Positions 41,885 to 49,890 of a DNA stretch of 64,000 bases are shown here, piece after piece. Both the position numbers and the translations under genes were made by a program. Source of the DNA: Pigmentiphaga litoralis (lineage in GTDB: Bacteria > Pseudomonadota > Gammaproteobacteria > Burkholderiales > Burkholderiaceae_B). Each line of letters begins with the position of its first letter. The stretch's first letter is position 1. The notes under the pieces were generated by a model. It was not told the DNA's origin, ran no database searches, and saw nothing but the letters and a program-made list of their open reading frames with translations. The DNA lies in NCBI RefSeq assembly GCF_013408655.1, contig NZ_JACCBP010000002.1:620001-684000 (forward strand). The letters run 5' to 3'.

Positions 41885-42763
41885 TCAGTCCTTGTCGGCC
41901 GGCGATTGCTCGGCATACCAGTCGGCGATTTCACTGCCGGTAAAGAAGCCCACGCCCGGAGTCCGTTGCAGCAGGTCCAGCATCTGTTCCAGGTAGCCGA
42001 AACGATGCGGCACGCCGATCAGGTGGGGGTGCAGGCCCAGGGCCAGCACGCGCGGGCGATGGGTCGATTCGCGTTCGAACAGCGCCAGCGTGTTCTGCAG
42101 GCGCAGCAGCATTTCGGGTGACGAATGCTTTTCGATCGCGTAGATGATCGAGTCGTTGACTTCCAGGTTGTAGGGCAGGCCCAGCAAGGGACCCTTGGTC
42201 GTCGTCAACCAGTCGGGCAGGTCATCGATGACCCAGTCGCACACGTAGTCGACGCCGGCAGCCTTGAGCAGCTCGGGGGTGTCGACGGTTTCGCGCAGGC
42301 CCGGGCTGAGCCAGCCGCGCGGCCGCGTGCCGGTAAAGCCTTCGATCTTGCTCAGGGTCGCATCGATCAGCTCGGCTTCGGATCCGGCATGGTTGATCGA
42401 TTTCTGATGCAGGCCATGGCCGATGAATTCCCAGCCGGCTTCGTGCATGGCGGCCGCGGCGCGCGGGTAGGCGTCGATCACGCTGGCGTTGAAGCTGGTC
42501 GATGCCGGCAGGCCGCGGTCGGCGATCGCGCGAATGATGCGCGGCAGGCCGGCGCGCATGCCGTAGTCGACCCAGCTGAAGTTGGGGACGTCGGGCACGG
42601 TTTCCTTGCCGTGCGGCGGCGTGATGATGGTGCGGGGCATGGCGTTCTCGAACTGCCAGTGCTCCACATTGACGACCAGGTGCACCATGATCCGGCCCTT
42701 GGGATGGGCGGTCAGCGGGGGGCGGTCGTCAGAGAAACGGTAGGGGACGCGGGGATTGGCCAT
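41885..42763 (-). CDS. Polysaccharide-deacetylase-fold hydrolase (PuuE/allantoinase-like)
   Basis: 292 aa NodB-type barrel. An acidic motif NVEHWQFE takes the place of the usual metal-binding Asp pair, as in PuuE-type cyclic-amide hydrolases; FIGHGLHQKSINH supplies the His pattern and GWLSPGLRETVDT follows. No signal peptide, so a cytosolic small-molecule substrate is expected and not a cell-wall polymer. Fifth gene of the leftward operon, one base before the SDR gene. Confidence 0.82.
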   Translation of the reverse strand: MANPRVPYRFSDDRPPLTAHPKGRIMVHLVVNVEHWQFENAMPRTIITPPHGKETVPDVPNFSWVDYGMRAGLPRIIRAIADRGLPASTSFNASVIDAYPRAAAAMHEAGWEFIGHGLHQKSINHAGSEAELIDATLSKIEGFTGTRPRGWLSPGLRETVDTPELLKAAGVDYVCDWVIDDLPDWLTTTKGPLLGLPYNLEVNDSIIYAIEKHSSPEMLLRLQNTLALFERESTHRPRVLALGLHPHLIGVPHRFGYLEQMLDLLQRTPGVGFFTGSEIADWYAEQSPADKD

Positions 42764-42817
42764 CGAATGCTGCCTTGTCAGGAAGGGTGAAGTTCGGGTG
42801 CCCCGAGAGGGAGTCGC

Positions 42818-43600
42818 TTACTTGCCGGTAAATGCCGGCGGGCGTTTTTCCATGAAGGCGCGGCGGCCTTCGATATAGTCGGCGCTGGCAAAACACGCAT
42901 CGACCGCGGCGTCGACCGCGGCGGCGTCACGGTCGGCCGGATCGCGCAGGGCATGCGCGATCGCGAGCTTGGCGGCACGCAGTGTCAGGGGCGCGTTGCC
43001 GGCAATCGCCGTCGCGACCGCATGCACTTCGGCGTCCAGCGCGTCGGCGTCGTGCGCGCGATGCACCAGGCCGATCCGCTCGGCTTCCGTGCCGTCGAAC
43101 GTGGACGCGGTATAGAACAGTTCGGCGGTGCGTGCAGCGCCAATGGCATCCACGGTGTGACGGATGCCATCGAAGCCATAACCCAGACCCAGCCGCGCAG
43201 CCGGCATCCGGAAGCGCGAGGTGCGCGCGCAATAACGCAGGTCGCACGCCAACGCCAGCCCGATGCCGCCGCCCATGCACACGCCATGGATATTGGCGAT
43301 GACGGGCAGCGGGAAATCGGTCAACGCATTCTGCGCGCGTGCCACCGCGGCGTTGTACGCCTCGACCGCATCGGCGCTGCCGCGCTGGGTTTCGAATTCG
43401 GAAATGTCGGCGCCCGACACGAAGGCTTTTTCACCCGCGCCGCGCAGCACCAGCACCCGCACGTCGTCGCGGCCCACCAGGGATTCGACAATGTCGCCCA
43501 GGCTCGTCCACATGCCGAAGCTCATGGCGTTGTAGCGGGCAGGGTTCGACAGCGTGATGTGGGCAATGCCGTCGGTCAGGGTCAGGTCGACCTGGCTCAT
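42818..43600 (-). CDS. Crotonase-fold (enoyl-CoA hydratase/isomerase) protein with altered active site
   Basis: 260 aa. Oxyanion-hole segments are recognisable: AFVSGADISEF and GVCMGGGIGLALACDLRYC. However, the two glutamates of classical hydratases are absent: GGGxE reads GGGIG, and the PExxLG motif reads PAARLG. The enzyme could be an isomerase, hydrolase or decarboxylase of the family and not a hydratase. The start at 43600 (AAAGGAATCC upstream) is preferred over 43636, which would overlap the previous gene. In the operon after the CoA-transferase, so its substrate is probably the CoA ester made there. Confidence 0.87.
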   Translation of the reverse strand: MSQVDLTLTDGIAHITLSNPARYNAMSFGMWTSLGDIVESLVGRDDVRVLVLRGAGEKAFVSGADISEFETQRGSADAVEAYNAAVARAQNALTDFPLPVIANIHGVCMGGGIGLALACDLRYCARTSRFRMPAARLGLGYGFDGIRHTVDAIGAARTAELFYTASTFDGTEAERIGLVHRAHDADALDAEVHAVATAIAGNAPLTLRAAKLAIAHALRDPADRDAAAVDAAVDACFASADYIEGRRAFMEKRPPAFTGK

Positions 43601-43616
43601 AAGGATTCCTTTGGGA

Positions 43617-44813
43617 TCAGACCGCGCCGCTGGCACGCATGGAACGGATCGCGTCGTCGTCGAACCCGATTTCTTTCAGGATCTCGTCGGTGTGCTCGCC
43701 CCAGTCCGGCGCTGATCGGGCAATGGCCGACGGCGTGCGTTCCAGGTGCACGGGCTGCGTGATGTATTGCTTGGTCGGGCCTTGCGGCGTGGTGGATTCG
43801 GCAACGACCTGCAGGTGCTGCACCTGGGGATCGTCGAACAGTTGCGGCACCGAATATACCGGGCCGGCCGGCACGCTGGCCTCGTTGAGCAGGTCCACCC
43901 AATGCGCCACCGTCTTGGGCGCAAAGATTTCCTGGATTTCGCGATTCAGGCGTTCGCGATGTTTGACGCGCAGCTTTTCGGTCTTGAATTCCGGGTCGCT
44001 GAGCCAGTCTTCCCTGCCGACGGCCTTGGCGAAACGGACCCAGCTGCCTTCCCCCGACGCGCCTAGGTTGAAGTAGCCGTCGGACGCGCTGAACAGGCCC
44101 ATGGGGCTGCTGGTCGGATGGTCGTTGCCGACCTGGACCGGAATGTCGCCATCGTTCAGATACCGCGCGACCTGGAAGTCCATCATGGCGATCTGCGCGT
44201 GCAGCAGCGATACGTGCACCCACTGGCCCACGCCCGACTGCTCGCGTTCCAGCAGCGCCGTCATGATGCCGAGCGCGGCATACAGGCCCGAACTGGAATC
44301 CGCCACGGCCAGGCCCGCACGCACCGGGCCCTGGTCCGGATGCCCCGTGACCGACATCAGGCCGCCCATGCCCTGGACGATCTGATCGAACCCCGGCCGG
44401 CCGGCGTAGGGGCCGTCCTGGCCGAAGCCAGAAATGCTGGCCAGGATGATGCGCGGGTTGATTTTCTTGAGCGATTCATAGTCCAGGCCCAGCCGCGCCT
44501 TGACGTCCGGACGCCAGTTTTCGACCAGCACGTCGGCATCCTTGACCAGGCGCTTGATGATCTCGAGCGCTTCGGGCTTTTTCAGGTTCAGCGTCAGGGA
44601 CCGCTTGTTCCGGTTCAGGTTCTGGAAGTCGCCGCCCAGCCGGTCGGCCGCGAACATGGCTTCGTTCGGGTCCACACCCGGCGGCGGTTCGACACGGATC
44701 ACATCGGCGCCGAAGTCGGCAAGCATGCGGACGCAGGTCGGGCCCGCACGCACGCGCGACAGGTCGAGCACGCGAAATCGGGACAAGGCTTTGGAGGCGG
44801 AAATCTTGGGCAT
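43617..44813 (-). CDS. Class III CoA-transferase (CaiB/BaiF family)
   Basis: 398 aa. Family motifs RVLDLSRVRAGPTCVRMLAD at the N-terminus, VLVENWRPDVKARLGLDYE, FGQDGPYAGRPGFDQIVQGM and the region with the catalytic aspartate AVADSSSGLYAALGI. It moves coenzyme A between acids, activating the substrate for the crotonase encoded next. Six bases after the amidase gene. Donor and acceptor unknown. Confidence 0.93.
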   Translation of the reverse strand: MPKISASKALSRFRVLDLSRVRAGPTCVRMLADFGADVIRVEPPPGVDPNEAMFAADRLGGDFQNLNRNKRSLTLNLKKPEALEIIKRLVKDADVLVENWRPDVKARLGLDYESLKKINPRIILASISGFGQDGPYAGRPGFDQIVQGMGGLMSVTGHPDQGPVRAGLAVADSSSGLYAALGIMTALLEREQSGVGQWVHVSLLHAQIAMMDFQVARYLNDGDIPVQVGNDHPTSSPMGLFSASDGYFNLGASGEGSWVRFAKAVGREDWLSDPEFKTEKLRVKHRERLNREIQEIFAPKTVAHWVDLLNEASVPAGPVYSVPQLFDDPQVQHLQVVAESTTPQGPTKQYITQPVHLERTPSAIARSAPDWGEHTDEILKEIGFDDDAIRSMRASGAV

Positions 44814-44819
44814 GGTGAT

Positions 44820-46280
44820 CTATCGAAGAGTCGCCGACGAGGTGCGGGCGGAGGGGGACGGTATGGACAGGCTGGCAAGGCCGCGGTCATACCGATGGGC
44901 GAAGGCGAGGAGCACGGCTTCGGCGTGGGGGCGCGCGACGGCTTGCGCGGTGACGGGACGGCCGCGGCGATCGTGGCCTATCGGGAAAACAATTGCGGGC
45001 AGCCCCAGGTAATTGACGAAGGGCATCCAGCGGTGCAGCGCCAGCAACTGGTGCACATCGAAACCGGGGGCGCCGGGGGTGACGGTGTCCCAATCGGGCA
45101 CGGGGCGGGGCAGGGCGGGCACCAGCAGCACGTCGGCATCGCCAAACACCGTGTCCACAAAGGCGTGCAGGCGGGCGCCACGCTGCGCGAGGGCGTCGTG
45201 ATACCAGGCTTCGGGCATCGCGGCGCCAGGGATCAGCACGGCGCGGGCTGACGCACCCAATTGCGCGTCAGGGTCCTGCAACAAGGCGCGATGCGCGGCG
45301 GCGGCTTCGACATGCAGCACGACATGGGCGAGCCGCGACAGCGCGTCGAGTTGCGGCAGGTCGACCGCGTGCACGTCATGGTCGTCGCTGACGCGGGCAA
45401 TGAAAGCCTGCAGTGCACTGATGACATCGTCATCGGGCGCAGCGGGTGGAAGGTGGGTGGCGACGCGCAAGGGCCTGGCCGCCGACAGCCACTCGGCGAT
45501 GCCGTGGGGCGTCGCCGCCGCGTCGGTCAGTTCAGGCGCCACGGCCTGCGCGGCGCATGCATAGACCAGCGCGGCGTCGGCCACGGTCCGGGCAATGACG
45601 CCGACCGTATCGAGTGACGGCGCCAGCGGATGCACGCCCTGGCGCGAGAGGGCGTCCCAGGTCGGCTTGAAGCCGATCAGTCCGCAGGTGGCGGCGGGGA
45701 TGCGGACGGAGCCGGCGGTGTCGGTGCCCAGCGAGGCATAACAGAGGCCGGCCGCCACCGCGGCGGCCGATCCGCCTGACGATCCCCCCACCACGGCGTC
45801 GATCGATACGGCGTTGATGGGGCGAGGCGACCAGGGCGACTCGCCGGTGGACCCGCAGGCCAGCTCGGCCATGGACAGGGCCGCCAGATTGGTGGCGCCG
45901 GCCTGCGCCAGGCGGGTCAGCACGTCGGCATCGCGTTCGGCCACGGGATCGGGCGGCTGCCCGCGTCCGCATCCGGCCTGCTGGCCGGCGATCGCAAAGA
46001 TGTCTTTATGGGCCAGGGCGATACCGGACAGCGGACCGGCGGTGGCGCGGTCCGCCGGTGCACCGCTTTCGTGCCACCGCACCACCGACTGGCAGGCGGC
46101 GTCGGCCACGCGGGCCTGCGCCCACTGCGCGGCAAGCGCGTCGGCGCTCGACAGGCGGCCGGTGCGCAGTTGGTCGCGCAGGCCGGCCATATCCGCTGGC
46201 AAGGTCCTTGCATCATCCGGGTGCAGGGGTGCCTGTGCACCACGATGGTCCGGGCGGAAGGGGGGCGACGCGTGCGTCAC
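44820..46280 (-). CDS. Amidase signature enzyme, AtzE-like
   Basis: 486 aa. Ser-cisSer-Lys triad: Lys in LAHKDIFAIAG, cis-Ser in VVGGSSGGSAAAV, nucleophile Ser in LGTDTAGSVRIPAA. It hydrolyses a carboxamide, releasing ammonia. It starts with GTG, overlapping the stop of the upstream small ORF as GTGA. Having a DUF4089/AtzG-like partner upstream is the arrangement of 1-carboxybiuret hydrolase (AtzE with AtzG), where the small subunit supports the amidase as GatC supports GatA. The substrate is not necessarily a biuret. Confidence 0.88.
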   Translation of the reverse strand: MTHASPPFRPDHRGAQAPLHPDDARTLPADMAGLRDQLRTGRLSSADALAAQWAQARVADAACQSVVRWHESGAPADRATAGPLSGIALAHKDIFAIAGQQAGCGRGQPPDPVAERDADVLTRLAQAGATNLAALSMAELACGSTGESPWSPRPINAVSIDAVVGGSSGGSAAAVAAGLCYASLGTDTAGSVRIPAATCGLIGFKPTWDALSRQGVHPLAPSLDTVGVIARTVADAALVYACAAQAVAPELTDAAATPHGIAEWLSAARPLRVATHLPPAAPDDDVISALQAFIARVSDDHDVHAVDLPQLDALSRLAHVVLHVEAAAAHRALLQDPDAQLGASARAVLIPGAAMPEAWYHDALAQRGARLHAFVDTVFGDADVLLVPALPRPVPDWDTVTPGAPGFDVHQLLALHRWMPFVNYLGLPAIVFPIGHDRRGRPVTAQAVARPHAEAVLLAFAHRYDRGLASLSIPSPSARTSSATLR

Positions 46281-46549
46281 GCCAGCTTCCTCAGCAGCGC
46301 GGCATACGCCGCCAGCCGGTCCGACGCCGGATCCATCGACCCGTCAACCGAGTTTGTCTGGATAGCCAAGCGAGGGGCGTACGCGGTATCCCTATAGGCG
46401 GCATCCGTTAATACCGGTTGCAGCCGACCCAGCGCCTTGGCCACGCCCGTGGCTTCCGGCAGCGTCAATACGACGCCGGCGCGCGCCGCCATCGCCATGC
46501 ATGCCGCCGCATCCGGCCTGGCATCCAGCTCGGGATGAGCATCCACCAT
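46277..46549 (-). CDS. AtzG/DUF4089-like small amidase subunit
   Basis: 90 aa. The middle part, ACMAMAARAGVVLTLPEATG followed by VAKALGRLQPVL, resembles the DUF4089/AtzG helix pair that wraps around AtzE. The remaining tail is polar. The 4-base overlap with the amidase gene supports a subunit role. First gene of the six-gene operon; its promoter is in the AT-rich region to the right. Confidence 0.7.
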   Translation of the reverse strand: MVDAHPELDARPDAAACMAMAARAGVVLTLPEATGVAKALGRLQPVLTDAAYRDTAYAPRLAIQTNSVDGSMDPASDRLAAYAALLRKLA

Positions 46550-46566
46550 CGTTATTTCCCCCGGCT

Positions 46567-46623
46567 ATAAAAATATTGACACTGCATCGTCCGTATATTT
46601 ATAGTTAATTCAAATATTTTTAT
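46567..46623. promoter_or_regulatory. Divergent control region: 11-bp inverted repeat flanking a sigma-70 promoter
   Basis: Arms ATAAAAATATT (46567-46577) and AATATTTTTAT (46613-46623) are exact inverted copies 35 bases apart. Between them lies TTGACA (46576-46581), 18 bases, TATAGT (46600-46605), pointing to the monooxygenase gene at 46722. The region separates two divergent operons; no regulator gene is adjacent. Confidence 0.65.
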
Positions 46624-46721
46624 CAACACAATTCATCAGGACTCTCGCACCGCGACGGGTCGTGACCGCCTGATTCAGGGTGCGCTCCGTGCGCGTCCAG
46701 GCCCTTCACTCTGGAGTTTGC

Positions 46722-47942
46722 ATGGCAGCGCATCAACACAACCCAGGCGTCATCGTGGCGGGTGCAGGTCCGGTCGGACTGGCTGCCGCGGTGGCCCTGG
46801 CGGATCAGGGCATCCCGGTCACGGTGCTCGAGTCCGAACCCCAGCTGCAGCATGACCTGCGCGCTGGCACCTTTCATCCGCCCACCATGGAAATGCTGGC
46901 GCCGTACGGCGTGACGGCGACCATGCTGGAGCAGGGCATCAAGGTGCCCCTGTGGCAGGTGCGGGATCGCAAGGAAGGCGTGATTGCCGAATGGGACATG
47001 AGTGTCATGTCCGACATCACGCCCTATCCGTTCCGCCTGCATCTGGAACAGCACAAGCTGGCCCGCATCATCGTGGACAAGCTGGCGACCTATCCGCATG
47101 CCAAGGTGATGTTCGGCGCGGCATTGAGCGGCATCGAGCAGGACGACACCGGCGTGCGCGCCACCATCACGCAAAACGGCGAAGAGATCGTGCTGACGGC
47201 CGACTGGCTGATCGGGGCGGATGGCGGCCGCAGCTTTACGCGCAAGGCCATCGGCACCGAATTCGAAGGCTTTACCTGGCCGGAACGCTTCGCCGTCATC
47301 AGCACCGATTACGATCTTGCGCAGCACGGCTACGCGATGAATGCCTACATTGCCGACCCTACCGAATGGGTGGCCGTGTTCTGCGTGCCGCACAACGGCC
47401 CCCCGGGTCTGTGGCGCGCCGTGTTCCCGATCGCCAATGCCGATCAGCCGGACGAAGAAGTGCTGTCGGACAAGGAAACGCAGGCCCGCCTGCGCGGCTT
47501 CATGCCCTGGCAGGACCGCTATCACGTGCCGTATTCCAGCATCTACCGCGTGCATCAGCGCGTGGCCAAGGACTGGCGCGTGAACCGCGTGCTGCTGGCG
47601 GGCGATGCGGCGCACGTCAACAATCCGCTGGGCGCGTTCGGCCTGAACGGCGGGTTGCATGACGCGATGAACCTGGCCGAGAAGCTGGGCCAGGTGTGGC
47701 GCAAGGAAGCCGACGTGTCGCTGCTGGACCGCTATGTGCGCCAGCGCCGCACTACCAATATCGAGTTCGTCCAGGCGAACTCGATCCGCAACAAACGCAT
47801 GTTGGAAGAGACCGATCCGGCCGTGCGTGCGCAGCGTTTTGACGAACTGCGCGCCCAGGCGTCCGACCCCAAGTCGGCGCTGCCATTCCTGATGCAAAGC
47901 TCGATGATCATGAGCCTGCGCCGCGCCGCCGAGATCGAATGA
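46722..47942 (+). CDS. FAD-dependent monooxygenase, MhpA/phenol-hydroxylase-like
   Basis: 406 aa. FAD motif VAGAGPVGLAAAVALADQG, DG motif LIGADGGRSFTRKAIG and GD motif VLLAGDAAHVNNPLGAFGLN. The NPLGAFGLNGGLHDA stretch is typical of 3-(3-hydroxyphenyl)propionate hydroxylase-like enzymes, but the C-terminal thioredoxin-like domain of MhpA is missing. TGGAG ribosome site at the ATG 46722. First gene of the rightward arm of the locus, likely performing the initial hydroxylation or ring attack. Confidence 0.9.
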   Translation: MAAHQHNPGVIVAGAGPVGLAAAVALADQGIPVTVLESEPQLQHDLRAGTFHPPTMEMLAPYGVTATMLEQGIKVPLWQVRDRKEGVIAEWDMSVMSDITPYPFRLHLEQHKLARIIVDKLATYPHAKVMFGAALSGIEQDDTGVRATITQNGEEIVLTADWLIGADGGRSFTRKAIGTEFEGFTWPERFAVISTDYDLAQHGYAMNAYIADPTEWVAVFCVPHNGPPGLWRAVFPIANADQPDEEVLSDKETQARLRGFMPWQDRYHVPYSSIYRVHQRVAKDWRVNRVLLAGDAAHVNNPLGAFGLNGGLHDAMNLAEKLGQVWRKEADVSLLDRYVRQRRTTNIEFVQANSIRNKRMLEETDPAVRAQRFDELRAQASDPKSALPFLMQSSMIMSLRRAAEIE

Positions 47943-47980
47943 TGCCGCAGCGAATGACGCCGCGGCGAATGATGCCGCGG
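47936..47980 (+). repeat. 15-bp tandem repeat, three copies, at the monooxygenase stop codon
   Basis: CGAATGATGCCGCAG, CGAATGACGCCGCGG, CGAATGATGCCGCGG. The TGA stop (47940-47942) is in the first unit, and the other units lie after the gene. Confidence 0.9.
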
Positions 47981-48063
47981 TGCTGCACGACCCCATAAGA
48001 AGAAGCAGTTCGAGGGCTGGAGGCGTTGACGAAACACGTGGGTTCAATCAACTGGGAAGCAGC

Positions 48064-49032
48064 ATGACATTCAGGCATTTCTTCACTCTGTCCGCAACGC
48101 TCTGTCTGCTGGGGGCGGCGTCGGCCAGCCACGCGCAGGAATGGCCGCAGCGTCCGATCCGCCTCATCGTTCCGTTCGCGGTCGGCGGCAATACCGATGG
48201 CATTGCGCGGGTCACCGCCGAACGCCTGACCAATGCGCTGGGCCAGACTGTCGTGGTCGAAAACAAGCCGGGCGCCAATGGCATGATCGCCGCGCAGCAG
48301 GTGCAGCGCGCGCCGTCGGACGGCTACACGCTGCTGGTGGCGGCCATGCCGGTCATTGCCATCCTGCCCAAGATTGCGTCGGTGCCCTATGACCCGATCA
48401 AGGACTTCGTGCCTGTGACCAACCTGGGCAGCAATCCTTTCGTGCTGGGCGTGAACAAGAACGTGCCCGCCAAGAACGTCAAGGAATTCGTCGAGATGGT
48501 CAAGGCGGCGCCGGGCAAGTACAACTTTGCGTCGGGCGGATCGGGCAGCGTGTCGCATCTGTCGGGCGCGCTGTTCCAGAAGCGGGCCGGCCTGGACATG
48601 ATGCACATCAATTACAAGGGTGATGCGCCTGCCATGGCGGGCCTGATCGGCGGCGAAGTCACCATGTACTTCGGCAATTTTTCGGCACTGGCGCCGCAGG
48701 CCAAGTCGGGTGCGATCCACCTGATCGGCGTGTCGAGCGAAAAGCGCTCGCCGCAATTCCCGGACGTGCCCACCATTGCCGAGTCCTATCCGGGCTTTCG
48801 TACCGAAACGTGGAACGGCCTGATGGCGCCGGCCGGCACCCCACGTGCGATTGTTGAACGCATCGCCCGTGAAGTGCAAAAGATCGCCAAGGATCCTGTC
48901 TATATCGAACGCATGACCAATTTCGGCGTCGAGATCGTTGCCGACACGCCGGAACATTTTGCCCAGACCATCAAGACCGACATCGATGTCTGGTCGGATG
49001 CAGTCAAGGCGGCCAACCTGAAAGTGGAATAA
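48064..49032 (+). CDS. Bug/TctC-family periplasmic receptor
   Basis: 322 aa. Signal peptide ending GAASASHAQ, then EWPQRPIRLIVPFAVGGNTD, VVVENKPGANGMIAA and VPTIAESYPGFRTETWNG. The ATG at 48064 has GGAAGC upstream. It lies between the monooxygenase and the racemase-fold gene and three bases before the latter, so it is part of the rightward arm. No TctAB genes. Confidence 0.94.
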   Translation: MTFRHFFTLSATLCLLGAASASHAQEWPQRPIRLIVPFAVGGNTDGIARVTAERLTNALGQTVVVENKPGANGMIAAQQVQRAPSDGYTLLVAAMPVIAILPKIASVPYDPIKDFVPVTNLGSNPFVLGVNKNVPAKNVKEFVEMVKAAPGKYNFASGGSGSVSHLSGALFQKRAGLDMMHINYKGDAPAMAGLIGGEVTMYFGNFSALAPQAKSGAIHLIGVSSEKRSPQFPDVPTIAESYPGFRTETWNGLMAPAGTPRAIVERIAREVQKIAKDPVYIERMTNFGVEIVADTPEHFAQTIKTDIDVWSDAVKAANLKVE

Positions 49033-49035
49033 ACC

Positions 49036-49797
49036 ATGGCTAAGTCTTCTCCGATTCCCGATACCCTCGGCTACCGCGCCATTCTTGGCGCGATCGTCCC
49101 CTCCACCAACACAGTGGTGCAGCCTGAATACGAAGGCATGCGTGTTCCGGGCGTGACCAACCACGTGATGCGCATGGAGTTGCCGACCCGCCCTTACGAC
49201 GATATGAAGAAGTATCGCGAGGCGCTCGACACGGAAGAGGGCAATCTGGCCGAAGCCGTCCGCCTGCTCGTCAATTGCGAGCCGGACGTCATCGCGCACG
49301 GGCATTCGATCCATTCCTTCCGCGGCAACATCGACCGCGCGCAGGCCGACCAGGACCGCCTGGCGCAGCTGGCCGGCGTGCCGTTCATGACGCCGTCGGT
49401 GTCGGTGGTCCGCGGCCTGGAAGCCATGGGCTTCAAGCGTATCGCGGTGCTGACGCCCTACTGGCCGCCGGCCGACGAATTGATCCGCTCGTTTTTCGTG
49501 GATAGCGGCTTTGACGTCGTGTCGCAGGTGGGCCTGAAGTGCCAGGGTCCGACCAATGTGGCGCGCACGTCGCTCGACACCATCCGCAAGGCCTTCCTGG
49601 AACTGGACCACCCCGATGCCGAAGCCTTCGTGCACGTGGGCACCAACCTGCCCGTGAGCGCCATTACCGAAGATATCGAGAAGGCCAGTGGCAAGCCGCT
49701 GATCGGCGTGAACGTCGCGACCTACTGGAACGCTCTGCGCAGCATCGGCATCCAGGATCGCAAGGAAGGCTACGGCCGTCTGTTTGCCGAATTCTGA
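49036..49797 (+). CDS. Asp/Glu racemase superfamily protein, maleate-isomerase/arylmalonate-decarboxylase-like, catalytic cysteines apparently missing
   Basis: 253 aa. It starts GYRAILGAIVPSTNTVVQPE, the N-terminus typical of maleate cis-trans isomerases, and has MTPSVSVVRGLEAMGFKRIA and LTPYWPPADELIRSFF in the right places. Members use two cysteines at the ends of two strands. Here the first position reads VIAHGHSIHSF (His90) and the second VHVGTNLP (Gly202). Cys81 is elsewhere in the chain. It may act on a similar diacid by another mechanism. Directly after the Bug receptor gene. Confidence 0.85.
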   Translation: MAKSSPIPDTLGYRAILGAIVPSTNTVVQPEYEGMRVPGVTNHVMRMELPTRPYDDMKKYREALDTEEGNLAEAVRLLVNCEPDVIAHGHSIHSFRGNIDRAQADQDRLAQLAGVPFMTPSVSVVRGLEAMGFKRIAVLTPYWPPADELIRSFFVDSGFDVVSQVGLKCQGPTNVARTSLDTIRKAFLELDHPDAEAFVHVGTNLPVSAITEDIEKASGKPLIGVNVATYWNALRSIGIQDRKEGYGRLFAEF

Positions 49798-49890
49798 TCG
49801 CTGCCGCAACCGCACCATCTGCTGTACCGCCGGCCCGCCACCATGGCGCGCCGGCGTTTCCATTCCTCCAATAAGAACCAGGGGTAAGGC

